DNA of 64,000 nucleotides. It comes from Deltaproteobacteria bacterium (GTDB taxonomy: Bacteria > Desulfobacterota > Desulfuromonadia > Desulfuromonadales > JAAYDE01). Positions 9,901 through 16,472 of this stretch are shown in pieces. Made by a program: the position numbers and the translations under genes. The stretch is taken from the NCBI GenBank assembly GCA_016934985.1, contig JAFGRU010000065.1:1-64000 (forward strand), written 5' to 3'. How positions within the stretch are numbered: position 1 is the stretch's first letter; each line of letters starts with the position of its first letter. The notes below the pieces were generated by a model. It had not been told where the DNA came from and ran no database searches. It saw only the letters and a program-made list of their open reading frames with translations.

Positions 9901-10178
9901 AAAAGGGCCGAAAGAAAAAAAATGGGGTCAAGGTCCTCGGGTCCCGCCTGATACCAGACAAACGGGGTTTCAAAGCGGTTCAATAGTTGAACCGCAAGGG
10001 TGGTCTTGCCCTGTCCGGCTTGAGCCTCCAAAAGGATGTGGCTTTTTTGGGACCAGCGGCCGTTGGTTATTTCCTGAAGCAGGGATTCACGAACAACCTG
10101 TTGAGCAGAATCAAAGCGAGGTGGAGTGAATTTGTTTCCGGGAAGTATTTTTCTGATCTGGCTGATCAGTTCGCCCAT
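6915..10178 (-). CDS. MalT-like ATPase-TPR regulator with C-terminal winged helix and BTAD
   Basis: This 1087-residue STAND-type signalling protein begins with a P-loop ATPase. Walker A GQGKTT is at 55-60 and the Walker B-like FLTFDDLHH at 142-150. A long helical region of TPR-like repeats follows (about 350-830). From about residue 840 there is an OmpR/SARP-type winged helix (FKVLGPTEIAFGD, LLTASGKQLG, LWPES, then FRLRKTI), then a bacterial transcriptional activation domain (BTAD) to the end. MalT-family proteins couple ligand sensing and ATP binding to promoter activation. Here the DNA-binding module is SARP-like instead of LuxR-like. The regulated genes are not evident. The VTT-domain gene follows on the same strand, and a 558-base gap separates this gene from the divergent pqi operon, a possible target. 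Confidence 0.85.
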   Translation of the reverse strand: MGELISQIRKILPGNKFTPPRFDSAQQVVRESLLQEITNGRWSQKSHILLEAQAGQGKTTLAVQLLNRFETPFVWYQAGPEDLDPIFFLSALFLLFHESFDGFSAPQLEERILQGAIAVQDVPSLAAQLMAGIKNAKDTAFFLTFDDLHHLEGSEKSCELLTELVKCAPESFRFLLLTRHKVPILFETLEKNPQVLSLSNTQISFTKGETFTLCSEILGVSLSPAEVANVHSVTEGWVSGVLLWGRAGDLREISHGKRLKSPGDYSELSTYFVRNLMEDFSPKLRVLMFQLALLVEIPVALAEYLSDEVSMVEVLERLVKQNAFVRFYANDEHQGSYRFHNLFREALGGAASKEINEEEQQRFLRRVADWYLAQELPLTALHYILAAKDYPAVEKIIRDLGFQFISQNLHVTLNNLFETIPETYFRNLPWISLVYGIVLMESAPQRAFSFLNSANECLRRSGDAVGELYSLIQLITYHVAVDARYGAGSQLLPRAEELFLALFEDLDVFARLQIAPIIGLGYCLFDCNLPMARKYAELPAAFGGAGWMARFVAANCTLRSYIHFFAGNTKGCLEEIEKSIDLLSSPMVNPFFKMYLWLFQLNFLSMSGDFFNYQVQKQLLFDVCRNEHISSSLIGSVIILWDVDQAMAEGRYEEALKLVDNAQGKGFAASSHHLSSQYYHYGAYLLARKGDKEKAAAWANNSATLRKTAGGRYYTALNWMFLGATYALLGETGKAERLLNDSVEDFRRTENDWMLPGALAHRAFFQLNRDCREEALTDVKEVLRYLSNRQYEHFYGWDPEVMTALLSFAVREGIKVDFCRELARKRMKIVIDDKGETFPCLDFKVLGPTEIAFGDRPSLQAPQFSESQRRLLSLLLTASGKQLGQEVVQDMLWPESGVEKGRKRFDTNLFRLRKTIAALLGNISTHNFIQLHGGILYLKNCLVDMDVFKQQANKGLRHFQLGEYWQAGNAFCAAYSLWRGSFMANTNLEELEETNRRELLSLFQSVCVKWSGLLCRSGLINEAIAIAETALKEDATFEPLVRVLFNYHVQKKNPARAGQVLKSYEEALLKQEYLAEDIDEILESFWK

Positions 10179-10547
10179 GCGGAAACTCCAGAATTTCAGA
10201 GTTGATAACTAAAATCAACATTTCATCAAAATTATCAATTTGGCCAAGCTACGAAACTTCCGAAAAACTCCTAACTAAAATATAGAATTCCAGCAGGATA
10301 TCAAGCCTTTTAATACTTCAAAACGATGTTTTGCCATTTTCCAAAGGGATTAGGACCTTTAAAATTATTCATCCGACAAAAGATTAGAGCCGTCCGCAAA
10401 AAAACTTTCTTTTGAAAAACACATCAACCCATCAGGGATGGTTTTTTCTTCCTTGGCATGCCTGGAAAAAATCAGAAACGTGAGCAGAGGAACAGCTGCA
10501 GCCACAAGCAGGTCCGACTGGAACCGGAATCAAGGCGATTTTTTACC
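10179..10547. other. divergent intergenic region, left part
   Basis: This AT-rich non-coding DNA lies between the minus-strand regulator and the plus-strand pqi operon. It must hold the regulator's promoter, but I cannot assign one with confidence. No small gene or RNA is recognised. Confidence 0.45.
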
Positions 10548-10602
10548 TGACACCCTGTCACATTGAAAATGCTGACATTTTCAGCACAATTTTGGTTATA
10601 CT
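10548..10602 (+). promoter_or_regulatory. pqi operon promoter with two inverted repeats
   Basis: A -35-like CTGACA (10572-10577) and a -10-like TATACT (10597-10602) are separated by 19 bases, about 135 bases before pqiA. Two short perfect inverted repeats overlap or adjoin the -35: TGACA-ccc-TGTCA (10548-10560) and GCTGA-cattt-TCAGC (10571-10585). They look like operator half-sites, but no regulator can be assigned. Confidence 0.5.
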
Positions 10603-10736
10603 AAGCTGCAATCACACAATAATAATTCAACAACCGGCATCTGCCGGGATGATAAATAAACGCTCCCTGATTCTAAAACCGCTCAAGTGTCCAAGAGTGA
10701 GTTCTTTAAAACGCTGAACCCCAAACGGATAATGCC

Positions 10737-11339
10737 ATGAGTTCCCGCATAGCCTGCCATGAATGCGATCTTCTGCAAATCATCCCTGCCCTGCCTGAAA
10801 AGGCAAGTGCCAGGTGCGTTCGCTGTGGCGCGGTGCTCTACCGTCGCAAACCCAACAGCATCAATCGAACCCTGGCCTGGACCTTCACCGGCCTGATTTT
10901 TTTCGTTCTCGCCAATTGCCTCCCCTTTCTCGCCATGAAATCCGGCGGCTTCGTTCAGGAAACCAAATTGGTTACGGGCATCATCCAATTATTCAAGCAG
11001 GGCCTTCCCGGGGTCAGCGCTCTGGTCATGCTCACTTGCGTGATATTTCCTCTTCTCGACATGGCAGGCACCCTTTATGTTCTGCTGCCGTTGAAGCTGA
11101 ACCGCGCTCCAAGGGGCGCCCCTCGGGTTTTTCGCCTGATCCAGCATATCAGGCTCTGGGGCATGGTGGAAATCTTCATGCTCGGCATTCTTGTCGCTCT
11201 CGTCAAGCTGGCCAAGATGGCCGAGATTATTCCCGGCCTGGCTCTCTACTCCTTCATCGCCCTCATGTTTGCCATCGCGGCCGCAGCCAACAACCTTGAT
11301 TCCCATCTGATCTGGGAAAAACTGGGCAGGAAAATATGA
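10737..11339 (+). CDS. pqiA: PqiA-domain membrane protein, first half-size copy
   Basis: This 200-residue protein has a zinc-ribbon-like N-terminus with CxxC pairs at Cys7/Cys10 and Cys27/Cys30, followed by about four hydrophobic helices. That is one PqiA domain. In E. coli a single PqiA of about 417 residues carries two such domains; here the two domains are separate overlapping genes. PqiA works with the MCE protein PqiB and lipoprotein PqiC in moving lipids between the inner and outer membranes. Its stop overlaps the start of the next gene (ATGA, 11336-11339), which points to translational coupling and a 1:1 pair. A promoter-like site lies upstream at 10572-10602. Confidence 0.9.
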   Translation: MSSRIACHECDLLQIIPALPEKASARCVRCGAVLYRRKPNSINRTLAWTFTGLIFFVLANCLPFLAMKSGGFVQETKLVTGIIQLFKQGLPGVSALVMLTCVIFPLLDMAGTLYVLLPLKLNRAPRGAPRVFRLIQHIRLWGMVEIFMLGILVALVKLAKMAEIIPGLALYSFIALMFAIAAAANNLDSHLIWEKLGRKI

Positions 11340-11947
11340 ACCCAACATCCTTGACGGCTCGAAAAGCGAATCTGGTCAGTTGCCATGTTTGCCATCTGCT
11401 CAGTAGGGCCGCAACAACTCACTGCCCCCGCTGCGGCAGTTCATTGCATCAACGCAAGGTCAACAGTATTGCCCGGACCTGGGCACTGCTGATCGCGGCC
11501 TGCATTTGCTACATTCCGGCCAATGTCCTGCCCATGACCATTTCCTCAACCCTCGGCAGCAAGCAGACAGATACCATCATGAGCGGGGTGATCTATTTTA
11601 TCCATTCCGGCTCCTGGGAAATCGCTCTGGTCATTTTTATAGCGAGTATCTTCGTCCCCCTCATAAAAATGTTTATCCTCGCTTTTCTGCTGATCTCGAT
11701 ACATTTTCGCATCCGCTGGAAGCCCCGGGACCGCACCCGTCTCTACCGCCTTACCGAGGCAGTGGGCCGTTGGTCCATGGTTGACGTCTATGTCGTAACC
11801 ATCCTTGTGGGCCTGGTCCACCTCGGCGCCCTTGCCAATGTCGATGCCGGACCCGCCGCGTTCTATTTTGCCGCAGTGGTGGTCATTACCATGTTTGCGG
11901 CTGAAAGTTTTGATCCCAGGCTGATCTGGGATGTCATGGAGCAATAA
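11336..11947 (+). CDS. pqiA: PqiA-domain membrane protein, second half-size copy
   Basis: This 203-residue paralogue of the preceding gene product has CxxC pairs at Cys16/Cys19 and Cys30/Cys33 with QRKVNSIARTWA after them, matching RRKPNSINRTLA in the first copy. About four membrane helices follow. The shared ribbon-plus-helices plan suggests the two proteins together replace the two-domain PqiA of enterics. It overlaps the gene before it by four bases and ends just before pqiB, so it belongs to one tightly packed operon. Which copy corresponds to which E. coli domain cannot be settled by eye. Confidence 0.9.
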   Translation: MNPTSLTARKANLVSCHVCHLLSRAATTHCPRCGSSLHQRKVNSIARTWALLIAACICYIPANVLPMTISSTLGSKQTDTIMSGVIYFIHSGSWEIALVIFIASIFVPLIKMFILAFLLISIHFRIRWKPRDRTRLYRLTEAVGRWSMVDVYVVTILVGLVHLGALANVDAGPAAFYFAAVVVITMFAAESFDPRLIWDVMEQ

Positions 11948-11948
11948 T

Positions 11949-13583
11949 ATGGCCGAACCGAATAGCGATGAAAAAACGCAGCATCAGACTCCCGAAGCCG
12001 AAGTGCGGACGGGGAAGGGCTTTTCTTTTTCCCCGATATGGGTTGTTCCTCTGGTAGCTTTGGCCATCGGCGGCTGGCTGGCTTTCAAAGCCATCACGAC
12101 GCAGGGCCCGACCATAACCATAACCTTCAAAACCGCGGAAGGGCTGGAAGCCGGGAAAACCAAAGTCAAATACAAGGATGTTGACATCGGACAGGTGGAG
12201 AACATCGAGCTTCTGGAAGACCTCAGCGGCGTGGTCTTGAACGTAAAAATGGATAAAGGCGCGACCTCTTATCTGACCGACAAAACCCGTTTCTGGATCG
12301 TCCGCGCCCGCGTCGCGGCAGGCCAGGTTTCAGGATTGGGAACCCTTTTTTCCGGAGCCTACATCGGTATTGATCCCATCAAAAAGGGAAAACCCACAAA
12401 AAAATTCACCGGACTGGAAACGCCTCCCGTAGTCACAACCGAAGCGCCGGGCAGAATGTTTTTTCTGAAAGCGGACAAGATGGGGTCGCTGGATGTCGGT
12501 GCGCCGGTCTATTACCGCGGCATCAAAGTCGGGCAGGTGGTCCATTATGATTTCGATGAAACCGGAAACGCCGTGGATATCCAGATCTTTATTGAAGAGC
12601 CTCACTACCAGGAGGTTACAACCAGCACCCGTTTCTGGAATGCCAGCGGCATCAATGTCTCCCTCAGCGCCACGGGCATCGAAATCAACACCCAATCCCT
12701 GGTCTCCATCGCCGTCGGAGGCATCGCCTTTGATCGCCCGGACAAAATCGCGCCGGGGGAGCCGGCCGAGGAAAATAGTTTCTTCACACTTCACCCGGAC
12801 CATCAGAGCATCAATGAAATGGCTTATACGGCCAAAAACTACTGGTACCTTTATTTCGACGAATCGGTTCGGGGCCTTTCTCCCGGCGCACCGGTCGACT
12901 TCAGAGGGATTCAGGTCGGCAAGGTCATCGATATCAACGTGGAATACCTTGAAAAAGAGGGGAAAATCCGCATTCCCGTTCTCATTGCCGTAGAACCTGA
13001 ACGGCATCTTGAGGAGGACAGGACGGCTCCCCCTGGAACGGAACGCCTCAAAGGGATGGTTCAACAGGGCTTGCGCGCCCAACTGAAAACAGCCAACCTG
13101 TTAACCGGACAACGCTATATCAGCCTCGATTTTACAACCAACCGCCCCAAAAGCGAACTGGCTTTCAAAGACGGCATTCCCATCATGCCGACAAGCCCAA
13201 CCCCCATCGAAGAAGTATCGGAAAATATCGCTAAAATTGCGAAAAAACTGGGGGACGTGCCCTTTGATGAAATCGGCAGCGACCTCCAAAAAGCAATTAT
13301 CTCTTTGAATAAAACCTTACAACAGACAGAAAAATTGGTGCAGAACTTTAACAGAAAGATCACCCCTAACGTCAACGAAACGTTAACCCAGGTGCAGAAA
13401 AGCATAAAGGACCTGGAAGGGTCCTTTGGTTCGGATTCCAGCGTCAACTACAATATGCGGGAGCTGCTGAAAGAACTTACCGGGACAGTCCGCTCCCTGC
13501 ACATTTTAATTGATTACCTCGAGCGCCATCCCGACTCCCTGATCAGGGGCAAAAGACAAGCACCCCGCAGCAAGGAAAGATGA
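11949..13583 (+). CDS. pqiB: PqiB: three-MCE-domain intermembrane lipid transport protein
   Basis: This 544-residue protein has one N-terminal membrane anchor (about residues 25-45, after FSFSPIWVVPL) and three MCE/MlaD domains in the periplasm: about residues 52-110 (GLEAGKTKVKYKDVDIG), 160-215 (LDVGAPVYYRGIKVGQV) and 290-350 (LSPGAPVDFRGIQVGKV). Length and domain count match E. coli PqiB, whose MCE rings stack into a periplasmic tube. A helical C-terminal region (about 420-530) could form the needle. I start at ATG 11949 because GGAG (11938-11941) lies seven bases upstream; an ATG at 11931 lies inside the preceding gene. The stop overlaps the next start. Confidence 0.93.
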   Translation: MAEPNSDEKTQHQTPEAEVRTGKGFSFSPIWVVPLVALAIGGWLAFKAITTQGPTITITFKTAEGLEAGKTKVKYKDVDIGQVENIELLEDLSGVVLNVKMDKGATSYLTDKTRFWIVRARVAAGQVSGLGTLFSGAYIGIDPIKKGKPTKKFTGLETPPVVTTEAPGRMFFLKADKMGSLDVGAPVYYRGIKVGQVVHYDFDETGNAVDIQIFIEEPHYQEVTTSTRFWNASGINVSLSATGIEINTQSLVSIAVGGIAFDRPDKIAPGEPAEENSFFTLHPDHQSINEMAYTAKNYWYLYFDESVRGLSPGAPVDFRGIQVGKVIDINVEYLEKEGKIRIPVLIAVEPERHLEEDRTAPPGTERLKGMVQQGLRAQLKTANLLTGQRYISLDFTTNRPKSELAFKDGIPIMPTSPTPIEEVSENIAKIAKKLGDVPFDEIGSDLQKAIISLNKTLQQTEKLVQNFNRKITPNVNETLTQVQKSIKDLEGSFGSDSSVNYNMRELLKELTGTVRSLHILIDYLERHPDSLIRGKRQAPRSKER

Positions 13584-14218
13584 GTATGAAAACAAAGACA
13601 TATTTTCTTTTGGTGATTTTTTGTCTGGGGGCGGCAGGATGTATCAGCGGCTCCCCGCCGGCCACCTATTACCACCTGAGCCCCGCGGAAACTCTATCCA
13701 GCTCTGCCCAGCCGGAAAAAGCAGACGCGGCACTCTCCCTTGGTGTCGGCCCCGTTAGTTTTCCCGAAGTACTCAACCGGCCCCAGGTTGTGACCCGGTC
13801 CAGTTTAAATCGCTACCGCATTGACGATTTTCAGCGCTGGGGCGGTTCGTTAAAAGAGGAATTCTGCCGGACTCTTTCTCAAAACCTTGCCGTTCTTCTG
13901 AAAACGGAAAGGATAGCGGTTTTCCCCTGGGAAAAACATTTCCAGCCCAGCCACCGCATGGTCATAGAGGTTCTTCGTTTTGACGGCCGTCTGGGTGAGT
14001 CAGCCCGCCTGGAAGCCCGCTGGACTATCACGGATGGCACGGGCCGGCAGGTCCTCCGCGTCGGTATGTCGGCCATCGAAGCACCCCTTGATGCCGACAG
14101 TTATGAAGCCCTGGTAAAAGGCCTGAATCAGGTTCTCGAGCAATTCTCAGCACAGATCGCCAAAGAAGTCCAACACCTGGAACAACTCCGGCCCCTTGTG
14201 GAAGGCAGTTCAAGCTAA
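13580..14218 (+). CDS. pqiC: PqiC-like outer-membrane lipoprotein
   Basis: This 212-residue protein has a lipoprotein signal peptide ending LGAAGC, giving lipidated Cys21. The mature part follows the ABC-transport auxiliary lipoprotein pattern: YYHLSP near the N-terminus, LGVGPVSFPEVLNRPQVVTR, then YRIDDFQRWGGSLKEEF and a C-terminal helix. In E. coli, PqiC anchors the PqiB tube at the outer membrane. The start overlaps the pqiB stop (ATGA), and this is the last gene of the operon. An in-frame ATG six bases later (13586) is an equally possible start. A two-hairpin element ending in a U run follows at 14221-14317. Confidence 0.88.
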   Translation: MSMKTKTYFLLVIFCLGAAGCISGSPPATYYHLSPAETLSSSAQPEKADAALSLGVGPVSFPEVLNRPQVVTRSSLNRYRIDDFQRWGGSLKEEFCRTLSQNLAVLLKTERIAVFPWEKHFQPSHRMVIEVLRFDGRLGESARLEARWTITDGTGRQVLRVGMSAIEAPLDADSYEALVKGLNQVLEQFSAQIAKEVQHLEQLRPLVEGSSS

Positions 14219-14220
14219 GC

Positions 14221-14317
14221 GGGCAGCCCCCCAAAAACCTGTTCAACACCCCTTGGCCCGGAGCGGCCCCTACGCCCGCCGGGTACGTCCTTAACCTTTA
14301 AGACAGGGCTGCTTTTT
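14221..14317 (+). terminator. two-hairpin element with U-run after pqiC; possible structured RNA
   Basis: GCAGCCC (14223-14229) pairs with GGGCTGC (14306-14312), extendable by two G-U pairs and followed by five Ts. Inside the 76-base loop, CCCGG (14257-14261) pairs with CCGGG (14279-14283), and CGG (14264-14266) with CCG (14276-14278). It can act as the pqi terminator. The large nested fold could also be the body of a small RNA, but I recognise no family. Confidence 0.45.
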
Positions 14318-14684
14318 GTTCCCCATTCGACCAGCCTTGAAAATTTCACTCAACTCGCTGATATTTATTTTGAAATCGCCTTTTTTCACCTGCCATAAAA
14401 GCTACAAAAGGGGTTAAAACCCTTCTCGGGGCGTCGAAAAATCAGAGAATTTTTTCAACATGTGAGCGCGCGAAAGAGCAGAACCACGCCACATGAGAGT
14501 CAAAAAAGACTTTTTTAAATCACTTTTCAGACCAGCCGCTTAATAAACAAGTTGTCGGCAGCTCTTCAGAAAAATGCGCCTCTTGAGGTAAACTTTACCT
14601 TACGAAAAAATTCCATGACTGGGAGGGAAGTCTCCAAAGTGTTGGGGCTGGCTTCCGGTAAAAATCACCAGGCTATGAAAAACC
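14318..14684. other. intergenic region before tamA
   Basis: This is non-coding DNA between the pqi operon and tamA. It contains an AAGGGGTTAAAACCCTT inverted repeat near 14409-14425 and other short AT-rich repeats. I find no gene, and no riboswitch I can name. Confidence 0.4.
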
Positions 14685-16472
14685 ATGCATTGTAAAGATG
14701 TACTTTTAAAAACCCACCGTCTGGTCAACCCGCTGATGATGGCCATACTATTGCTGTTGATCTTCACTGGGCCCGCCGGTGGGGAAACCATCAAGCTCAA
14801 CATAGAAGGCCTCAAAGGCGAGGAATTCAAAAACGTCCAGGCGACTTTAGAGCTCCCGATTGGAATAATCAAGGAAGACCTCATCAACTGGCGCTGGCTC
14901 GGCCACTACCAAAAGCAGATTCCCGAGCAGGTATCCAAGGCCCTGGAACCTTTCGGCTATTTCCATAGCCGCAGCGAGGTTGAACTTAAGGAAAAGAGCG
15001 AAGGAGATTATTTACTGGCGGTACGAGTGAACAAAGGGAGGCCGGTGGTCCTTACCAAAGTAGACATCGCCATCGAGGGGACAGCCAAAAAAAACCGGCA
15101 AGTTGCCCGGGCAGTGCGGGATTTTCCCCTCAAAATTGGTGATATTCTGAGACAGGACTACTATACCCAAGGAAAACATGCTATTCGCAATGCCGCCGTA
15201 AATCAAGGTTTCCTGAAAGCCGGATTTAGCCGCCATGAAATTCGTATCTTCCCGGAAAAAAACCAAGCCGAAATTGAACTTCATCTTGCTTCCGGACAGC
15301 AATATTCTTTCGGCGAGGTGACTTTCAACGGGGCAGAAAAATATCCCCGCGATTTTCTCCTCAGATATGTGGATTTTAAGCCCGGGAATATCTATCTTTC
15401 TCCCAAGTGGGACCGTACCCGTGCCAATTTTCAGAACGCCAATCGTTTCTCGGATGTCGTCCTCATCGCCAAAATTGAAGAGGCCGATGAAAATTCCCGG
15501 GTCCCCATTGAAATCAACCTGACCGCGTTGCCGTCCAAAAGGTGGCGCAACGGCATCGGCTATGGCGACAGCACCGGCCCACGCCTGTTGAGCAACTATC
15601 AGGATGTCAATATCTTTGGCGCGGGCCACGAGTTCAACACGGATATCACCTTGGGCGAGAAATACCAGCTCGTCGAATTGCGCTACACCATTCCGGAGTA
15701 TACTCATGTAAAAAATGCCCATGTTCTAAGTACCGGCATTGAGAGGGAAGAAAACGATATTTACCAAAGCACTTCGGGTTTTGTTGAATGGGAAAAAATG
15801 TTTTTCCTGGGGTCCGGCAAGGTTGGCTCCTTTTACACCCGTTATGCCCAGGAAAGTTTCGAAATCAGCGACCAGGAGAACACCTCCAGGCTTTTACTGC
15901 CCGGAATACGTTATATCCAGCGCTCTTATAACGATCCTGTCAATCCCCGCAAAGGTTATCAATTCCGCCTGGAACTTCGCGGGGCGGAAGAGCATCTCCT
16001 GTCCGACGTCAGCCTCCTGCAGGGATTGGCGGCAGGCAACACCTTTTGGCCCCTGTTTGAAAAATTCTCCCTTTTTCTGCGCCTGGAAGCAGGCTATACC
16101 ATCAAAAACGACGCGATTGCGGAAATCCCCACGTCACTGAGGTTTTTTGTCGGCGGCGATAACAGCGTCCGTGGTTATGCTTACAATTCAGAGGGGCCAC
16201 GGGATGAAAATGGCGAAGTGGTGGGCGGCGAGGCCCTTCTCGTGGGCAGTTTGGAGGTGGAGCGTGAAATGGGCGAGCGCTGGGGCCTGGCGGCTTTTTA
16301 TGACATCGGCAGCGCTTTTAATCCTGGCAACGATACCCGATTCATTCAGGGCGCCGGAGCGGGTATTCGCATTTACACTCCCGTCGGCCCCTTAAAAATG
16401 GACATTGCTCGTCAGATCGGCGAGGACGACCCGTCTTACCGCTTCCATCTCAGCATCGGTTTCGATCTATGA
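14685..16472 (+). CDS. tamA: TamA: Omp85-family outer-membrane protein
   Basis: This 595-residue protein has a signal peptide (hydrophobic MMAILLLLIFTGPAGG, cleaved before ETIKLN), about three POTRA domains (to roughly residue 260) and a 16-strand Omp85 beta-barrel. The barrel region carries FVGGDNSVRGYAYNSEGP, the conserved VRGY/F lid-lock motif, and ends in alternating residues with a terminal Leu. TamA pairs with TamB, which spans the periplasm; the pair is implicated in outer-membrane protein assembly and phospholipid transport. The four-base overlap with the next gene, which encodes TamB, supports TamA rather than BamA. Confidence 0.92.
   Translation: MHCKDVLLKTHRLVNPLMMAILLLLIFTGPAGGETIKLNIEGLKGEEFKNVQATLELPIGIIKEDLINWRWLGHYQKQIPEQVSKALEPFGYFHSRSEVELKEKSEGDYLLAVRVNKGRPVVLTKVDIAIEGTAKKNRQVARAVRDFPLKIGDILRQDYYTQGKHAIRNAAVNQGFLKAGFSRHEIRIFPEKNQAEIELHLASGQQYSFGEVTFNGAEKYPRDFLLRYVDFKPGNIYLSPKWDRTRANFQNANRFSDVVLIAKIEEADENSRVPIEINLTALPSKRWRNGIGYGDSTGPRLLSNYQDVNIFGAGHEFNTDITLGEKYQLVELRYTIPEYTHVKNAHVLSTGIEREENDIYQSTSGFVEWEKMFFLGSGKVGSFYTRYAQESFEISDQENTSRLLLPGIRYIQRSYNDPVNPRKGYQFRLELRGAEEHLLSDVSLLQGLAAGNTFWPLFEKFSLFLRLEAGYTIKNDAIAEIPTSLRFFVGGDNSVRGYAYNSEGPRDENGEVVGGEALLVGSLEVEREMGERWGLAAFYDIGSAFNPGNDTRFIQGAGAGIRIYTPVGPLKMDIARQIGEDDPSYRFHLSIGFDL

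Noticed and set aside
14221-14317. 4.5S/SRP RNA or 6S RNA
   Set aside because: The GGAAGCAGC apical motif of SRP RNA is absent, and the length and central-bubble pattern do not fit 6S RNA.
14600-14684. Hairpin-rich leader before tamA as a riboswitch
   Set aside because: No known aptamer core can be matched, and short repeats here are within chance for AT-rich DNA.
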